Shown here one piece after another: positions 33,755 through 41,990 of a stretch of DNA of 64,000 nt; positions within the stretch are counted from its first letter, which is position 1; each line of letters begins with the position of its first letter. This DNA is from Nocardia inohanensis NBRC 100128 (GTDB lineage: Bacteria; Actinomycetota; Actinomycetes; Mycobacteriales; Mycobacteriaceae). A program made the translations under genes and the position numbers. The notes under the pieces were generated by a model that saw nothing but the letters and a program-made list of their open reading frames with translations, was not told where the DNA came from and searched no databases. The stretch covers positions 62,001-126,000 of the forward strand of contig NZ_BDBK01000008.1 in the NCBI RefSeq assembly GCF_001612945.1, given 5' to 3'.

Positions 33755-35284
33755 GTGACAACACCTCCGGATACCCAGGCGGCCGACGCCGCCGACGACA
33801 AACTAGACGCGCGCGTCCTCAAGATCGCCGGTGTGGTGGTGCTCGGGGCGATCATGTCGATCCTCGACATCACCGTCGTGAACATCGCGCTGCCGAAGTT
33901 CCAGCAGACCTTCGACACCACCACCGCCGTCGCCGCCTGGTCGCTGACCGGCTACACCCTGGCCCTGGCCACGGTCATCCCGCTGACGGGCTGGGCCGCC
34001 GACCGCTTCGGCACCAAACGCCTCTACATGCTGGCGCTGGTGCTGTTCGTGGCCGGCTCGGTGCTGTGCGCGACCGCGTTCAGCATCGAATCGCTGATCG
34101 CCTTCCGCGTCATCCAGGGCCTGGGCGGCGGCATGCTGATGCCGCTCGGCATGACGATCATGACCCACGCCGCCGGGCCCCAGCGCATCGGCCGCGTCAT
34201 GGCGGTGCTGGGCGTGCCCATGCTGCTGGGGCCGATCGGCGGCCCGATCCTGGGCGGCTGGCTCATCGACAGCTTCAGCTGGCACTGGATCTTCCTGATC
34301 AACCTGCCCATCGGCATCGTGGCGCTGTTCCTGGCCTGGCGGATCTTCCCCGCCGACCGGCCCGAACCCTCGGAAACCTTCGACTTCGTCGGAATGCTGC
34401 TCGCCTCACCGGGTTTGGCACTGTTCCTCTACGGCGTCTCCTCCATCCCCGGCGAAGGCACCGTACTGGCCAAGAAGGTGCTCATCCCGGCCGTCATCGG
34501 CCTGGCACTGCTGGTGGCGTTCGTGTTCCACGCACTGCGCACCAAACACCCGCTCATCGACCTGCACCTGTTCCAGAACAAGTCGCTGCGCTATGCCACG
34601 CTCACCATGACCCTGTTCGCCATGGCGTTCTTCGGCTCCAGCCTGCTGCTGCCGCTGTATCTGCAACAGGTGCGCGGGGAATCGACCCTGGCCGCCGGTC
34701 TGCTCATCGCCCCGCAGGGCCTGGGCGCCATGCTCACCATGCCCATCGCGGGCCGGTTGGTCGACAAGATCGGGCCCGGCAAGATCGTGCTCACCGGTAT
34801 CACCATCATCTCCATCGGGATGGCGTTCCTGACCCAGATCAAAGCCGACACCCCGTATCCGCTGATGTGCGGCGCGCTGTTCATCACCGGTCTGGGCATG
34901 GGCTGCACCATGATGCCCACCATGACCGCCGCCATCCAGACCCTCACCCACGGTCAGGTCGCACGCGGCTCCACCCTGATGAACATCGTCAACCAGACCG
35001 CCGGATCCATCGGCACCGCAACCATTTCCGTGGTGCTGACCAGCCTGCTCAACGATCACGAGGCAGCGGGGGTGGCGATCGCCTCCAACTACGATCCCTC
35101 GATCGCCTCGAAGGTCCCGGCACCGGTACTGGCCGAAGGCTTCGATCAGGCCGCCTCGGCGTTCGGGCACACCTTCATCATCGCCCTGGTGCTGCTGCTG
35201 GCCACGCTCGTCCCGGCCGCGTTCCTGCCGCGCACCAAACCGGCCAACCCCGAAGCGGCGGAGAAAGCCATCATGGCGCACTAG
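33755..35284 (+). CDS. MFS drug exporter, DHA2 (14-TM) family
   Basis: Exporter of 509 aa (522 from ATG 33716). ILDITVVNIALPKFQQTF is motif D1, GWAADRFGTKRLYM motif A, and RVIQGLGGGMLMPLGM motif B. The central 14-TM loop and PLYLQQVRGESTLAAGLLIA are typical of EmrB-type pumps. GTG 33755 starts the part that resembles other members; neither candidate start has a good ribosome-binding site. The gene is divergent from nfeD-flotillin and is followed by a strong hairpin terminator. Substrate unknown. Confidence 0.9.
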   Translation: MTTPPDTQAADAADDKLDARVLKIAGVVVLGAIMSILDITVVNIALPKFQQTFDTTTAVAAWSLTGYTLALATVIPLTGWAADRFGTKRLYMLALVLFVAGSVLCATAFSIESLIAFRVIQGLGGGMLMPLGMTIMTHAAGPQRIGRVMAVLGVPMLLGPIGGPILGGWLIDSFSWHWIFLINLPIGIVALFLAWRIFPADRPEPSETFDFVGMLLASPGLALFLYGVSSIPGEGTVLAKKVLIPAVIGLALLVAFVFHALRTKHPLIDLHLFQNKSLRYATLTMTLFAMAFFGSSLLLPLYLQQVRGESTLAAGLLIAPQGLGAMLTMPIAGRLVDKIGPGKIVLTGITIISIGMAFLTQIKADTPYPLMCGALFITGLGMGCTMMPTMTAAIQTLTHGQVARGSTLMNIVNQTAGSIGTATISVVLTSLLNDHEAAGVAIASNYDPSIASKVPAPVLAEGFDQAASAFGHTFIIALVLLLATLVPAAFLPRTKPANPEAAEKAIMAH

Positions 35285-35306
35285 CGTTCCCGCCCGCCGA
35301 GATTCA

Positions 35307-35346
35307 CCGATCGCCCGCCCCGGTAGCAGCCGGAGCGGGCGATCGG
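35307..35346 (+). terminator. Strong GC-rich hairpin terminator
   Basis: CCGATCGCCCGC (35307-35318) pairs perfectly with GCGGGCGATCGG (35335-35346), and an inner CCGG/CCGG pair continues the stem after one mismatch around a TAGCAG loop. It starts 22 bases after the exporter stop and should end that transcript before the 947-aa gene. Confidence 0.78.
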
Positions 35347-35483
35347 CGTTCCGGTGCAGGTGAGAGCGGCGGGGGCGAGTAGTGCGCGGCAGCGGAATCG
35401 GGTAGCCGGGCACGCGGGTGCCGGCGCGAACTCGCGGTGATGCTGGAGACGGGTCGGGAAGATCCAGCCACCCAGGGGGAGCC

Positions 35484-38327
35484 ATGACACTCGGACCGGA
35501 CATCAACGACAGGTACCCGATTCAGGAGAGCCTGTCCCCACCCGAGATCGCGCGCCCGGTGTACGAATGCGCGCAGGCGGTCTACGTCACCGGATTCCTC
35601 GCGCACGCCCTGGTGCGGGTCTACGCCAACGGCAACGACCTGCTCGCCGAGACCGAACCGCCCTTCGGATTCGCCACCATCACCCTGCGCCGGGCGGTCG
35701 CCGCCGGCGAGGTCCTCACCGCGCAACAGGTCGTCGCCGGGCAGCGCAGCCAGCATTCACTGCAACCGGTCACCGTGGAACCCTTGGACGGCAACCGGAT
35801 TCGCACCACCCAACCGGTGATCGCCGCACCGGTGTACGAATGCGGCATCGTGGTGCCGGTCGGGAATCTGGTGCCCAGCACACAGGTGCACGTCACCGAG
35901 AACGGCGGGCAGATCGGGGCGATGGCCGCGGCGCAGCCATACCATCCCGTGGTCACCGCGCCACTGCACGCGGGCAGCAGCGTGCGTGCGGCCGCCATCG
36001 CCTGCGAGGGCACCGATCACGAGGTCCGCGGCCCCGAATCCGGTGCTGTCACACCGCTGGCCGCGCCGGTACCCCCGCCCGCGCCACGGGTGGACGCCGC
36101 CACCTTGATTCCCGGCAACGACGCGGTAACCCTGACCGGGCTGCTGGTCGGCGCGGCCGTCGAGATCTTCGACAACGGGGTGTCGGTCTCCTCGGGCTGG
36201 TACGCCACCGCTGACGCCAACTACTTCCCGTTGCAGCGCAGGCTCTCCAACACCCCGATCACCGCGCGACAGCAATTGTGCGGCAATGTCAGTCCGGAGT
36301 CGGCTCCGGAGACACCGCGCGCGAAGCTGCGCGCACCACAGGTGGTCGGGCCGATCTGCGCGGGCGCCCGGCACGTGGTCGTTCGCGGGTCGGTGATCAA
36401 CGCGGCGGTGGTGGTGCTGCGCAACGGCAGTCCCATGACCCACGGCGGCGCGGCCCCCGGCGACCTGATTCTCGCGCTCGGACAGGGCGCGCAATTGGCG
36501 GCCGGTGATGTCATCAGCGCCGTGCAGTACATGAACGGCACCCTCAGCCCCGTCTCCAATACGGTGACGGTGTCCTCCGGGCTCGAAGCGCCCGTCATCG
36601 AAATCGACGGCGGGCACCCGTTCTTCGCGCCCGCCCCGGGCGAACAGGCGATTGCGGGCGGAGTGTTCCCGCGTGGGCGCGGCGGCCCCCGCATCCGGAT
36701 CCAAGCCTGCTGCCGGGACCGGGTGGTCGCCTGGCTCACCGGGCCCGGCGGCGAACACGTCGCCGATCTCGCACCGGCCCAGCTGTATCCGGGCTACTAC
36801 ACCGCCGCCTGGGACTGGCAGAACCAGGCCGGATGGGCGGTACCGGCGGGGATTCCGGTGGGCGAGTATCAGGTGCACGTCCGCAGCGCCTGCCAGGACC
36901 GCGAGGGCCGGGCCTCGTTCTTCGTGATCTTCGACCCGGACGCGGCCGGCGGGCCGGCGCGCTTCGCCTTCGACCCCGCCGCGGTCTGGTTCGGCAGCGG
37001 CACCAACAGCATTCAGGGACTGCACTACTACCTGCGATGCAGCGACTGGCGCGTGTTCCGGATCGCTATCACCGCGGCCGCGCGGGCCGTGGACCCCTAC
37101 ACCGCGGCGGTCGCGGTGGCGCGCGCCGAGGAGAGCCTGTTCGGCTACAGCCTCAGCTATCACACCCAGGACGTGCTGGACCTGATCACCAACTACTCCG
37201 AGACCCAATGCGCCGACGACGCCGCCTGCCTGACCGCGCTGCTGCGCGCCATCGGCGTGCCCGCCCACCCGGTCACCGCGGACGCCGCCCTCGAAACCGG
37301 CGCCGCCGATTGGACATTCGATACCTGGATCGAGTTCCTCGCCGCGCACGGCGGCGCGCCGCAATGGTGGGCGCTGCATCCGCACCAATACCCGGGCATG
37401 GCCCCGGAGACCCGCGCGCAGTTCGGGGTGCGCGGGGTGGCGAGCAAATCGTTCAACGATCTCATCGTGATGGCCAACGAGAACTGGATATTCGCCCAGC
37501 TCGACGACGGAGCCTCCGATGTCACCTACAGCCGCAACGAATGCCGGGAACCGCAGCAGTCCATCGCCAAGGCGTCCTGGATCGACGAGTTGTGTGAAGC
37601 CGGGTATTGGTCGCAACCGCATTGGGATTGCGCCGGGGTACGGACTCGCTCGCTCGCGCCGGGCAACGGATTCCGGATCACCGACGGCGAACCCGTCTAC
37701 GGCGGACGCATCGTCGGCACGGTCGAGCTGGTCAACGCCGAAACCGCGCGCGTATTCGGCAGCGCCGCAGTCGATCTCGTCGTGCACCGGATCGAGGAGA
37801 AGGGATTCGACCGGGTGATCGGCACCGCGCGGCGCGAGATCGCTGTGGACCCCGACGACGCCGTGGAGCTCGAGTTCGAATTCGATCTGCCCTCCACCCT
37901 GGCGCCAGGGGAGAATCTCTACCTGCGTGCCCGGCTGGACCGGCGCACCGCGCTGATCCGGCACCTGCGCCTGCCGCAAACGCTCACCGCCGAAATCGAC
38001 CTGCCCGGTGAATGGGGCGTCGGCGAGGAGCACACCGTGCCGATCCTGCTCGAGAACCGGGGCGACGACACCGTGACCGGGCTGACCCTGGAACTGCTCG
38101 CCCCCTACGCCCTGCATATCGAGGCCTTGGACAATCGCATCCCCGATCTGGAATCCGGTGCGCGAGTAGAACTCTCGGCGCGAGTACGCGCGATCGCACC
38201 CCTGCCCTCGGGCAGCGTTCACATCGCGATCGCCAGCCGAAATGCCGGTGCAGTACTGCTACGCCGACCCTTCCAGGTCCGTGCCGACGCGACCGGCGAG
38301 GTCATGGTCAGCGTGCGACCGGACTGA
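35484..38327 (+). CDS. Multi-Ig-domain transglutaminase-like protein
   Basis: Protein of 947 aa with no signal peptide. Residues 15-365 hold four related beta-sandwich repeats, each with a P-V-x-x-C/A start and a turn such as RVYANGNDL or EIFDNGVSV. Residues 370-490 resemble a FlgD/Ig domain. Residues 495-700 match the eukaryotic-type transglutaminase core: ETQCADDAACLTALLRAIGV aligns with the QC active site (Cys576), and TFDTWIE and WWALHPHQ align with the His and Asp segments. The expected His is Asp613 and the expected Asp is His632, a swap. Residues 725-947 are C-terminal Ig-like domains. ATG 35484 follows GGGGGAG. Substrate and location unknown. Confidence 0.78.
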   Translation: MTLGPDINDRYPIQESLSPPEIARPVYECAQAVYVTGFLAHALVRVYANGNDLLAETEPPFGFATITLRRAVAAGEVLTAQQVVAGQRSQHSLQPVTVEPLDGNRIRTTQPVIAAPVYECGIVVPVGNLVPSTQVHVTENGGQIGAMAAAQPYHPVVTAPLHAGSSVRAAAIACEGTDHEVRGPESGAVTPLAAPVPPPAPRVDAATLIPGNDAVTLTGLLVGAAVEIFDNGVSVSSGWYATADANYFPLQRRLSNTPITARQQLCGNVSPESAPETPRAKLRAPQVVGPICAGARHVVVRGSVINAAVVVLRNGSPMTHGGAAPGDLILALGQGAQLAAGDVISAVQYMNGTLSPVSNTVTVSSGLEAPVIEIDGGHPFFAPAPGEQAIAGGVFPRGRGGPRIRIQACCRDRVVAWLTGPGGEHVADLAPAQLYPGYYTAAWDWQNQAGWAVPAGIPVGEYQVHVRSACQDREGRASFFVIFDPDAAGGPARFAFDPAAVWFGSGTNSIQGLHYYLRCSDWRVFRIAITAAARAVDPYTAAVAVARAEESLFGYSLSYHTQDVLDLITNYSETQCADDAACLTALLRAIGVPAHPVTADAALETGAADWTFDTWIEFLAAHGGAPQWWALHPHQYPGMAPETRAQFGVRGVASKSFNDLIVMANENWIFAQLDDGASDVTYSRNECREPQQSIAKASWIDELCEAGYWSQPHWDCAGVRTRSLAPGNGFRITDGEPVYGGRIVGTVELVNAETARVFGSAAVDLVVHRIEEKGFDRVIGTARREIAVDPDDAVELEFEFDLPSTLAPGENLYLRARLDRRTALIRHLRLPQTLTAEIDLPGEWGVGEEHTVPILLENRGDDTVTGLTLELLAPYALHIEALDNRIPDLESGARVELSARVRAIAPLPSGSVHIAIASRNAGAVLLRRPFQVRADATGEVMVSVRPD

Positions 38328-38520
38328 AACCCACTCGCGCCGGTACCTGGGCCGCCGTCGTTGGCATCGTGTCCGCCGGGTTCATCATGTTCGTCGGCGG
38401 CGGTCATCTGTTCGCGCCGCAGAAGATGGCCTTCGGGGTTCGGCTTCACCGACCGGCCGCACCCCGAGGCCCACGGCTTCCTGAACGTCAAGGGCATCCG
38501 CGATGTGGACGACGAACTTG
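38328..38520 (+). pseudogene. DUF4267-like membrane gene relic with frameshift
   Basis: Right after the 947-aa gene, one frame encodes TRAGTWAAVVGIVSAGFIMF and FVGGGHLFAPQKMAFG, a typical DUF4267 first helix. The match then jumps to another frame as FGFTDRPHPEAHGFLNVKGI-RDV. Removing one G from the run at 38435-38438 joins the two. After RDV the resemblance stops (DDELAVSRFGVGARAEW), so the 3' half is deleted or decayed. A sequencing error at the G run could explain the shift but not the missing second half. Confidence 0.6.
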
Positions 38521-38567
38521 CCGTCAGCCGATTCGGAGTCGGGGCGCGCGCCGAGTGGCACGCGCTA

Positions 38568-40298
38568 CTACATCGGTTTGACCTCGTCGATCGACGGCGA
38601 GCCGGGATCCGGCGGCTGATCGGGATCGATAAGCGTGGACTCTGTCCGGGCAGTGGATTCGGTGGCGGCGGTGGACTCGGTCGGGGCAGCGGACCCCGTG
38701 CGGGCAGCGGACCCTGTGCGGGCCGGAATCAGGTCGGTGAATTCGGTACGGCGCGAACCCGGTTCGTGTGCGGCGAGCGACTCGCGGACCGGGGTGGCGT
38801 AGTCGCCGTCCCACCACGGCTGGGTCCTGATGAGCGCGGGCGGGGCGCCGGCAGCGAAGAGGACGGCGCGTCCGCGTGGAAGCGCCCGCAAATCCGCCAC
38901 ACCGAACTCGGGGCTGCCGATACCGTCGGCGCGGTCACGCAGGAAGGCCGCGTCCTCGACGCCGGGGCCCAGCACCTTCACCGTGGCCGCCGACCACAGC
39001 TCGCTCATGCCGCCCTCGCCCCAGCAACGCACGCCCTGCGCCCAGGATTGCAGCAGTACCATCGCCGTGATGCCGTGGGCGCCGAATCGGCTGCACCGTT
39101 GCGGAAAGTCGTTCCAGCGCAGCGCGTTCGCGGCATCGTCGAAGACCGCGGTCAGCGGGACCGCGAGCTTGCCGCCGGGGGAGGCGCCGGCCCGGGTGAC
39201 CGCCACCTCCAGCACCGCCTCGGCCAGAGCACCGACCAGGGGTGCGGCGGAACCGTGGCCCGGTGTCGCCACGCAGTACAGGGTGCCGAGGCTGTCGAGG
39301 AAGTCGCCTTCGTCGAAGGGAACACGATTGCCGCCCGGGGTGAGCCAGGGATGCATATCGGTGTATTGCAGGCAGCGCACCATCACCTTGGCGGTGCCGA
39401 AAATGCCGCTGCGCGTGCGCTCGTCGGTGTTGTAGATGGCCGCGACACCGGCCGCGGCGAAATTGCGGCCGTGACTGCGCAGCAACTCCACCGGTTCGCT
39501 GTCCATCGGATTGGCGATCCAATCCCACACCTGCACGATCGGACGGGAATCCAGTGAGGCGGCCAGGAACAGCCCGGCCAGCAACTCCTCACCCTCGATA
39601 TCGAAGTAATCGCGCGACTCGTTGCGCAATTCCCCGTGCGCGAAATGCCCGGCCAGATGCGCGGCGCGTTTACGATCACCCGCCACCCAGGCCAGCGGAT
39701 CCCAATACCAGCCCGGCTCCTCCCCGAGCCGTCCCTCCGGATCGAACACCCGCACCGGACTTCCCTTGGCGGCCCGCACATCCCGGGTGGCATCGACCAG
39801 CCGCCGGGTTCCGGTGGTGACGATGACCGCACCGATCGCATCGAGCACCGACGGAACAGCCCGGCACGCCGACTTCCCTTGCCGCGGACCCCAGATGTCG
39901 AGATGCAACTCCTCGAACGAGCCGTACAACCGTGCCCCGCCATCGACCGCGAACCCGATCGGCAATCCCGGCTGATCGTCGGCTCCGAGCCGCAACCCGT
40001 ACTCGTGCGCTCGCTGCCGTGCGCCGGCCTCGGTCAACGGTCGCAGCCCCGCGCTGAACGCCAGCACCTCGGCTTTCTCGTCGACCGGCAATCGTCCTCG
40101 TAGCCGATGCCGCCGCACCAGAACCCAAACCGTCGCCAGCACCACAACCACCACTGCGGCGGCTGCGATCACCTCCGGCTTCCTCATCCAATCCGGTTGC
40201 CCAACAGCAAGTTCTGTGATCATGGCGATCGGCTTCACCAGCACATCCTCGCGCACGGTCGGCGGGCTCGGCAGCGGAACAGGGGCGGACAATCGCAT
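38568..40298 (-). CDS. VirD4/TraD-like coupling ATPase (TraM-recognition domain)
   Basis: Membrane-anchored ATPase of 576 aa related to type IV coupling proteins. One TM helix lies near 42-62 (VIAAAAVVVVVLATVWVLV). Walker A is GPRQGKSA (about 136-143), the Walker B region is LTAVFDDAANALRW (its acidic pair fits poorly with DE), and the C-terminal half has the TraM-recognition segment with FAAGAPPALIRTQPWW. The last ~55 residues are a degenerate repeat of ARTGSA and TEST units. The start may be ATG 40298 or ATG 40223. No relaxase, T4SS or other conjugation gene is near. A 386-bp inverted repeat lies just upstream of its start. Confidence 0.82.
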   Translation of the reverse strand: MRLSAPVPLPSPPTVREDVLVKPIAMITELAVGQPDWMRKPEVIAAAAVVVVVLATVWVLVRRHRLRGRLPVDEKAEVLAFSAGLRPLTEAGARQRAHEYGLRLGADDQPGLPIGFAVDGGARLYGSFEELHLDIWGPRQGKSACRAVPSVLDAIGAVIVTTGTRRLVDATRDVRAAKGSPVRVFDPEGRLGEEPGWYWDPLAWVAGDRKRAAHLAGHFAHGELRNESRDYFDIEGEELLAGLFLAASLDSRPIVQVWDWIANPMDSEPVELLRSHGRNFAAAGVAAIYNTDERTRSGIFGTAKVMVRCLQYTDMHPWLTPGGNRVPFDEGDFLDSLGTLYCVATPGHGSAAPLVGALAEAVLEVAVTRAGASPGGKLAVPLTAVFDDAANALRWNDFPQRCSRFGAHGITAMVLLQSWAQGVRCWGEGGMSELWSAATVKVLGPGVEDAAFLRDRADGIGSPEFGVADLRALPRGRAVLFAAGAPPALIRTQPWWDGDYATPVRESLAAHEPGSRRTEFTDLIPARTGSAARTGSAAPTESTAATESTARTESTLIDPDQPPDPGSPSIDEVKPM

Positions 40299-40320
40299 GG
40301 AATCGATTGCCAGTTTTTGG

Positions 40321-40706
40321 GGGCCGCCTATGGCGGAAACGAAATAGTGTGGCCACTTCGCCTACCGTCCCCGACGTTGGTCCCCCAGCCGACTGCCGTT
40401 ACCTCGCCTCCCGGCGTCGGCGGGGCCGTTGTCACCTTCTCGAGCGGAAAAACCAAGAACAAGAAACAGACTCATCGGTCACTGGGAAATGGTTGCGGGG
40501 TTTCACGGCGTGTCGCCGCAACCAGTTCCCACTGACCGACGGGTCTGCTACCGAGCGCCCGAAATGTGCCGATTCTTCACGCTCGAAAAGTCGACAACGG
40601 CCCCGACGACGCTGGAAGGCGAGGTAACGGCAGACGGCGGGGGGACCACAGTCGGGGACGGCACACGAAGTGGCCACACTAATTTCATTTCCGCCATAGG
40701 CGGCCC
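40321..40706. repeat. 386-bp long imperfect inverted repeat (MITE-like or structured element)
   Basis: The sequence from GGGCCGCCTATGGCGGAAA at 40321 reappears in reverse complement ending at 40706. A hand alignment of the outer ~127 bases gives about 15 differences (about 88% identity); the inner part diverges and then matches again (GGTCACTGGGAAATGGTTGC against its counterpart). The arms meet at GGTTGCGG (40491-40498) and CCGCAACC (40516-40523) around a 17-base loop. Each end contains a CCGCC-TAT-GGCGG mini-dyad. No transposase and no clear target duplication is visible. Short frames inside do not look like genes. It occupies nearly all of a 437-bp gap. Confidence 0.8.
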
Positions 40707-40735
40707 GGCGGCAGGACCCAAGAACCGAACCGTCT

Positions 40736-41842
40736 TCAGGAGAGCGGATGGACACGTAGCCAGTCGAGCACCTCGTCTGCGTGACGGTCAGGCGCGAACA
40801 CCGGATAGAAGACATGCTCGATGCCACCGTCGCGCACGATCATCGTCAATCGCCGATACAGCCGGTCGGCACCGGCGGTGAAGGTCGGCAGGTCCAGAGC
40901 ATCGGCCAGTCGCAGGCCCGGATCCGACAGCATCGCGAACGGCAGCCGCAGCCGTTCGGTCACCTCACGCTGATAGGCGGAATCCTGACTGGACAAGCCG
41001 AATACTCGATTCGCGCCCGCCGCAAGCAGATCGGAGTGATGGTCGCGGAACCCGCACGCCTGCGCGGTGCAGCCCCGCGCCCCGGGGATCTCGTTCCAGC
41101 CAACGGGCAGGTCCGTATCCGGGCGGCCGGTCAGTGGATACAAATACAAAACGGTGCGGCCCGGGCCGAGCGCAGCCAGATCGATCAAGGTGCCGTCGGT
41201 GGCCGTGTGGGACAGCGACGGCAGGCGCATCCCCGGAAGGTGGTCCGCGGCACCGTCGTCGACCGGAAGCGGCAGGCCGGGCGAGAGGGTGCACAGAGCT
41301 GCCTGTGCCGGTAGGGGTATCGGGAAATCGACTGGGGGAGTGCGCTCATCGGCCGCTCGACCCGGCTGGGCAGCAGAGTCGGCGGTGGTTCGGGGAGGCG
41401 TGGATATCGCCGAGATGTCAGTGGATCGCGCGGTCGGGATCGGGTGGGTTCGGGCGGCAGCGTGCGTGCCCGGCAGTGGCGGCGGGGTGGTCCGATATGC
41501 GGCGGCGCGCAGGCGGCGGGTCAGGGTTTCGCGGCGGGCGGTGAGGTTGTCGATCTGGGCGGTGAGATCCGCTATCGCCCTGCGATATTCGGCGAGTGAG
41601 GCCGGGCAGTCGTCGGCGTTGGGGCTGCCGTCGGCCAGGCAATCCAGGAAGGGGCGGGTGTCCTCGACGGGGATGCCGAGCCGGTTGAGGCCGCGGATCT
41701 CCTGGACCGCGCGCACATCTCGGTCGTCGTACTCGCGATACCCGTTGGCGCGCCGCGCCGGAGCCACCAGGCCGAGGGCCTCGTATCTACGGATCGCTTT
41801 GGGGCTGGCGCCGGTGAGCGCCGCGAGTTCGCCGATCTTCAT
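40736..41842 (-). CDS. MerR regulator fused to PrxQ/BCP-type peroxiredoxin
   Basis: Two-domain protein of 368 aa. Residues 1-112 are a MerR domain (IGELAALTGASPKAIRRYEA, then a dimerisation coiled coil) with Cys68 and Cys79 in its loop. Residues 113-200 are a Pro/Thr/Ala-rich linker. Residues 203-368 are an AhpC/TSA peroxiredoxin with the PrxQ pair Cys258 and Cys263 (GCTAQACGFRDHH), plus FGLSSQDSAYQREV and LPFAMLSDPGLRLADAL. ATG 41842 gives the conserved MerR start. The promoter has a 19-bp spacer with a dyad, as MerR activators need, so the protein may switch its own gene when the peroxiredoxin part is oxidised (inference). Confidence 0.87.
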   Translation of the reverse strand: MKIGELAALTGASPKAIRRYEALGLVAPARRANGYREYDDRDVRAVQEIRGLNRLGIPVEDTRPFLDCLADGSPNADDCPASLAEYRRAIADLTAQIDNLTARRETLTRRLRAAAYRTTPPPLPGTHAAARTHPIPTARSTDISAISTPPRTTADSAAQPGRAADERTPPVDFPIPLPAQAALCTLSPGLPLPVDDGAADHLPGMRLPSLSHTATDGTLIDLAALGPGRTVLYLYPLTGRPDTDLPVGWNEIPGARGCTAQACGFRDHHSDLLAAGANRVFGLSSQDSAYQREVTERLRLPFAMLSDPGLRLADALDLPTFTAGADRLYRRLTMIVRDGGIEHVFYPVFAPDRHADEVLDWLRVHPLS

Positions 41843-41849
41843 GGATCGA

Positions 41850-41880
41850 CGGTAAACCTTGTCCCCGGGGACAGGGTCAA
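41850..41880 (-). promoter_or_regulatory. MerR-type promoter with 19-bp spacer and dyad
   Basis: On the minus strand TTGACC (41880-41875) and TTACCG (41855-41850) are 19 bases apart. The spacer carries the dyad CTTGTCCCC-GGGGACAGG (plus-strand sense). Overlong spacers with a central dyad are the hallmark of MerR-family promoters. The -10 element ends eight bases before ATG 41842, so the message may be leaderless. Confidence 0.7.
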
Positions 41881-41990
41881 GCGTGTGACGGAAGCCGCTG
41901 GAGGCGCGCGGCTCGCGTACGTTCGCCGACTTCAACCAGGCCGCCTCGCGTGAAAAGGTTCGGCGCTCACCGTATCCACGGCGGCAGCAC

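Noticed and set aside
35757..38222. An 821-codon minus-strand open frame
   Set aside because: Antisense to the Ig/transglutaminase-like gene, which has a good ribosome-binding site and recognisable domains.
38660..38735. Tandem-repeat-like GCGGGCAGCGGACC units
   Set aside because: They encode the degenerate TG/TEST tail of the VirD4-like protein and are too few and imperfect to call a separate repeat array.
40307..40881. Short frames across the inverted repeat (for example 40429-40881 and 40307-40627)
   Set aside because: They cross the repeat arms, have no ribosome-binding site and show odd composition; similarity between frames on the two arms follows from the DNA repeat itself.
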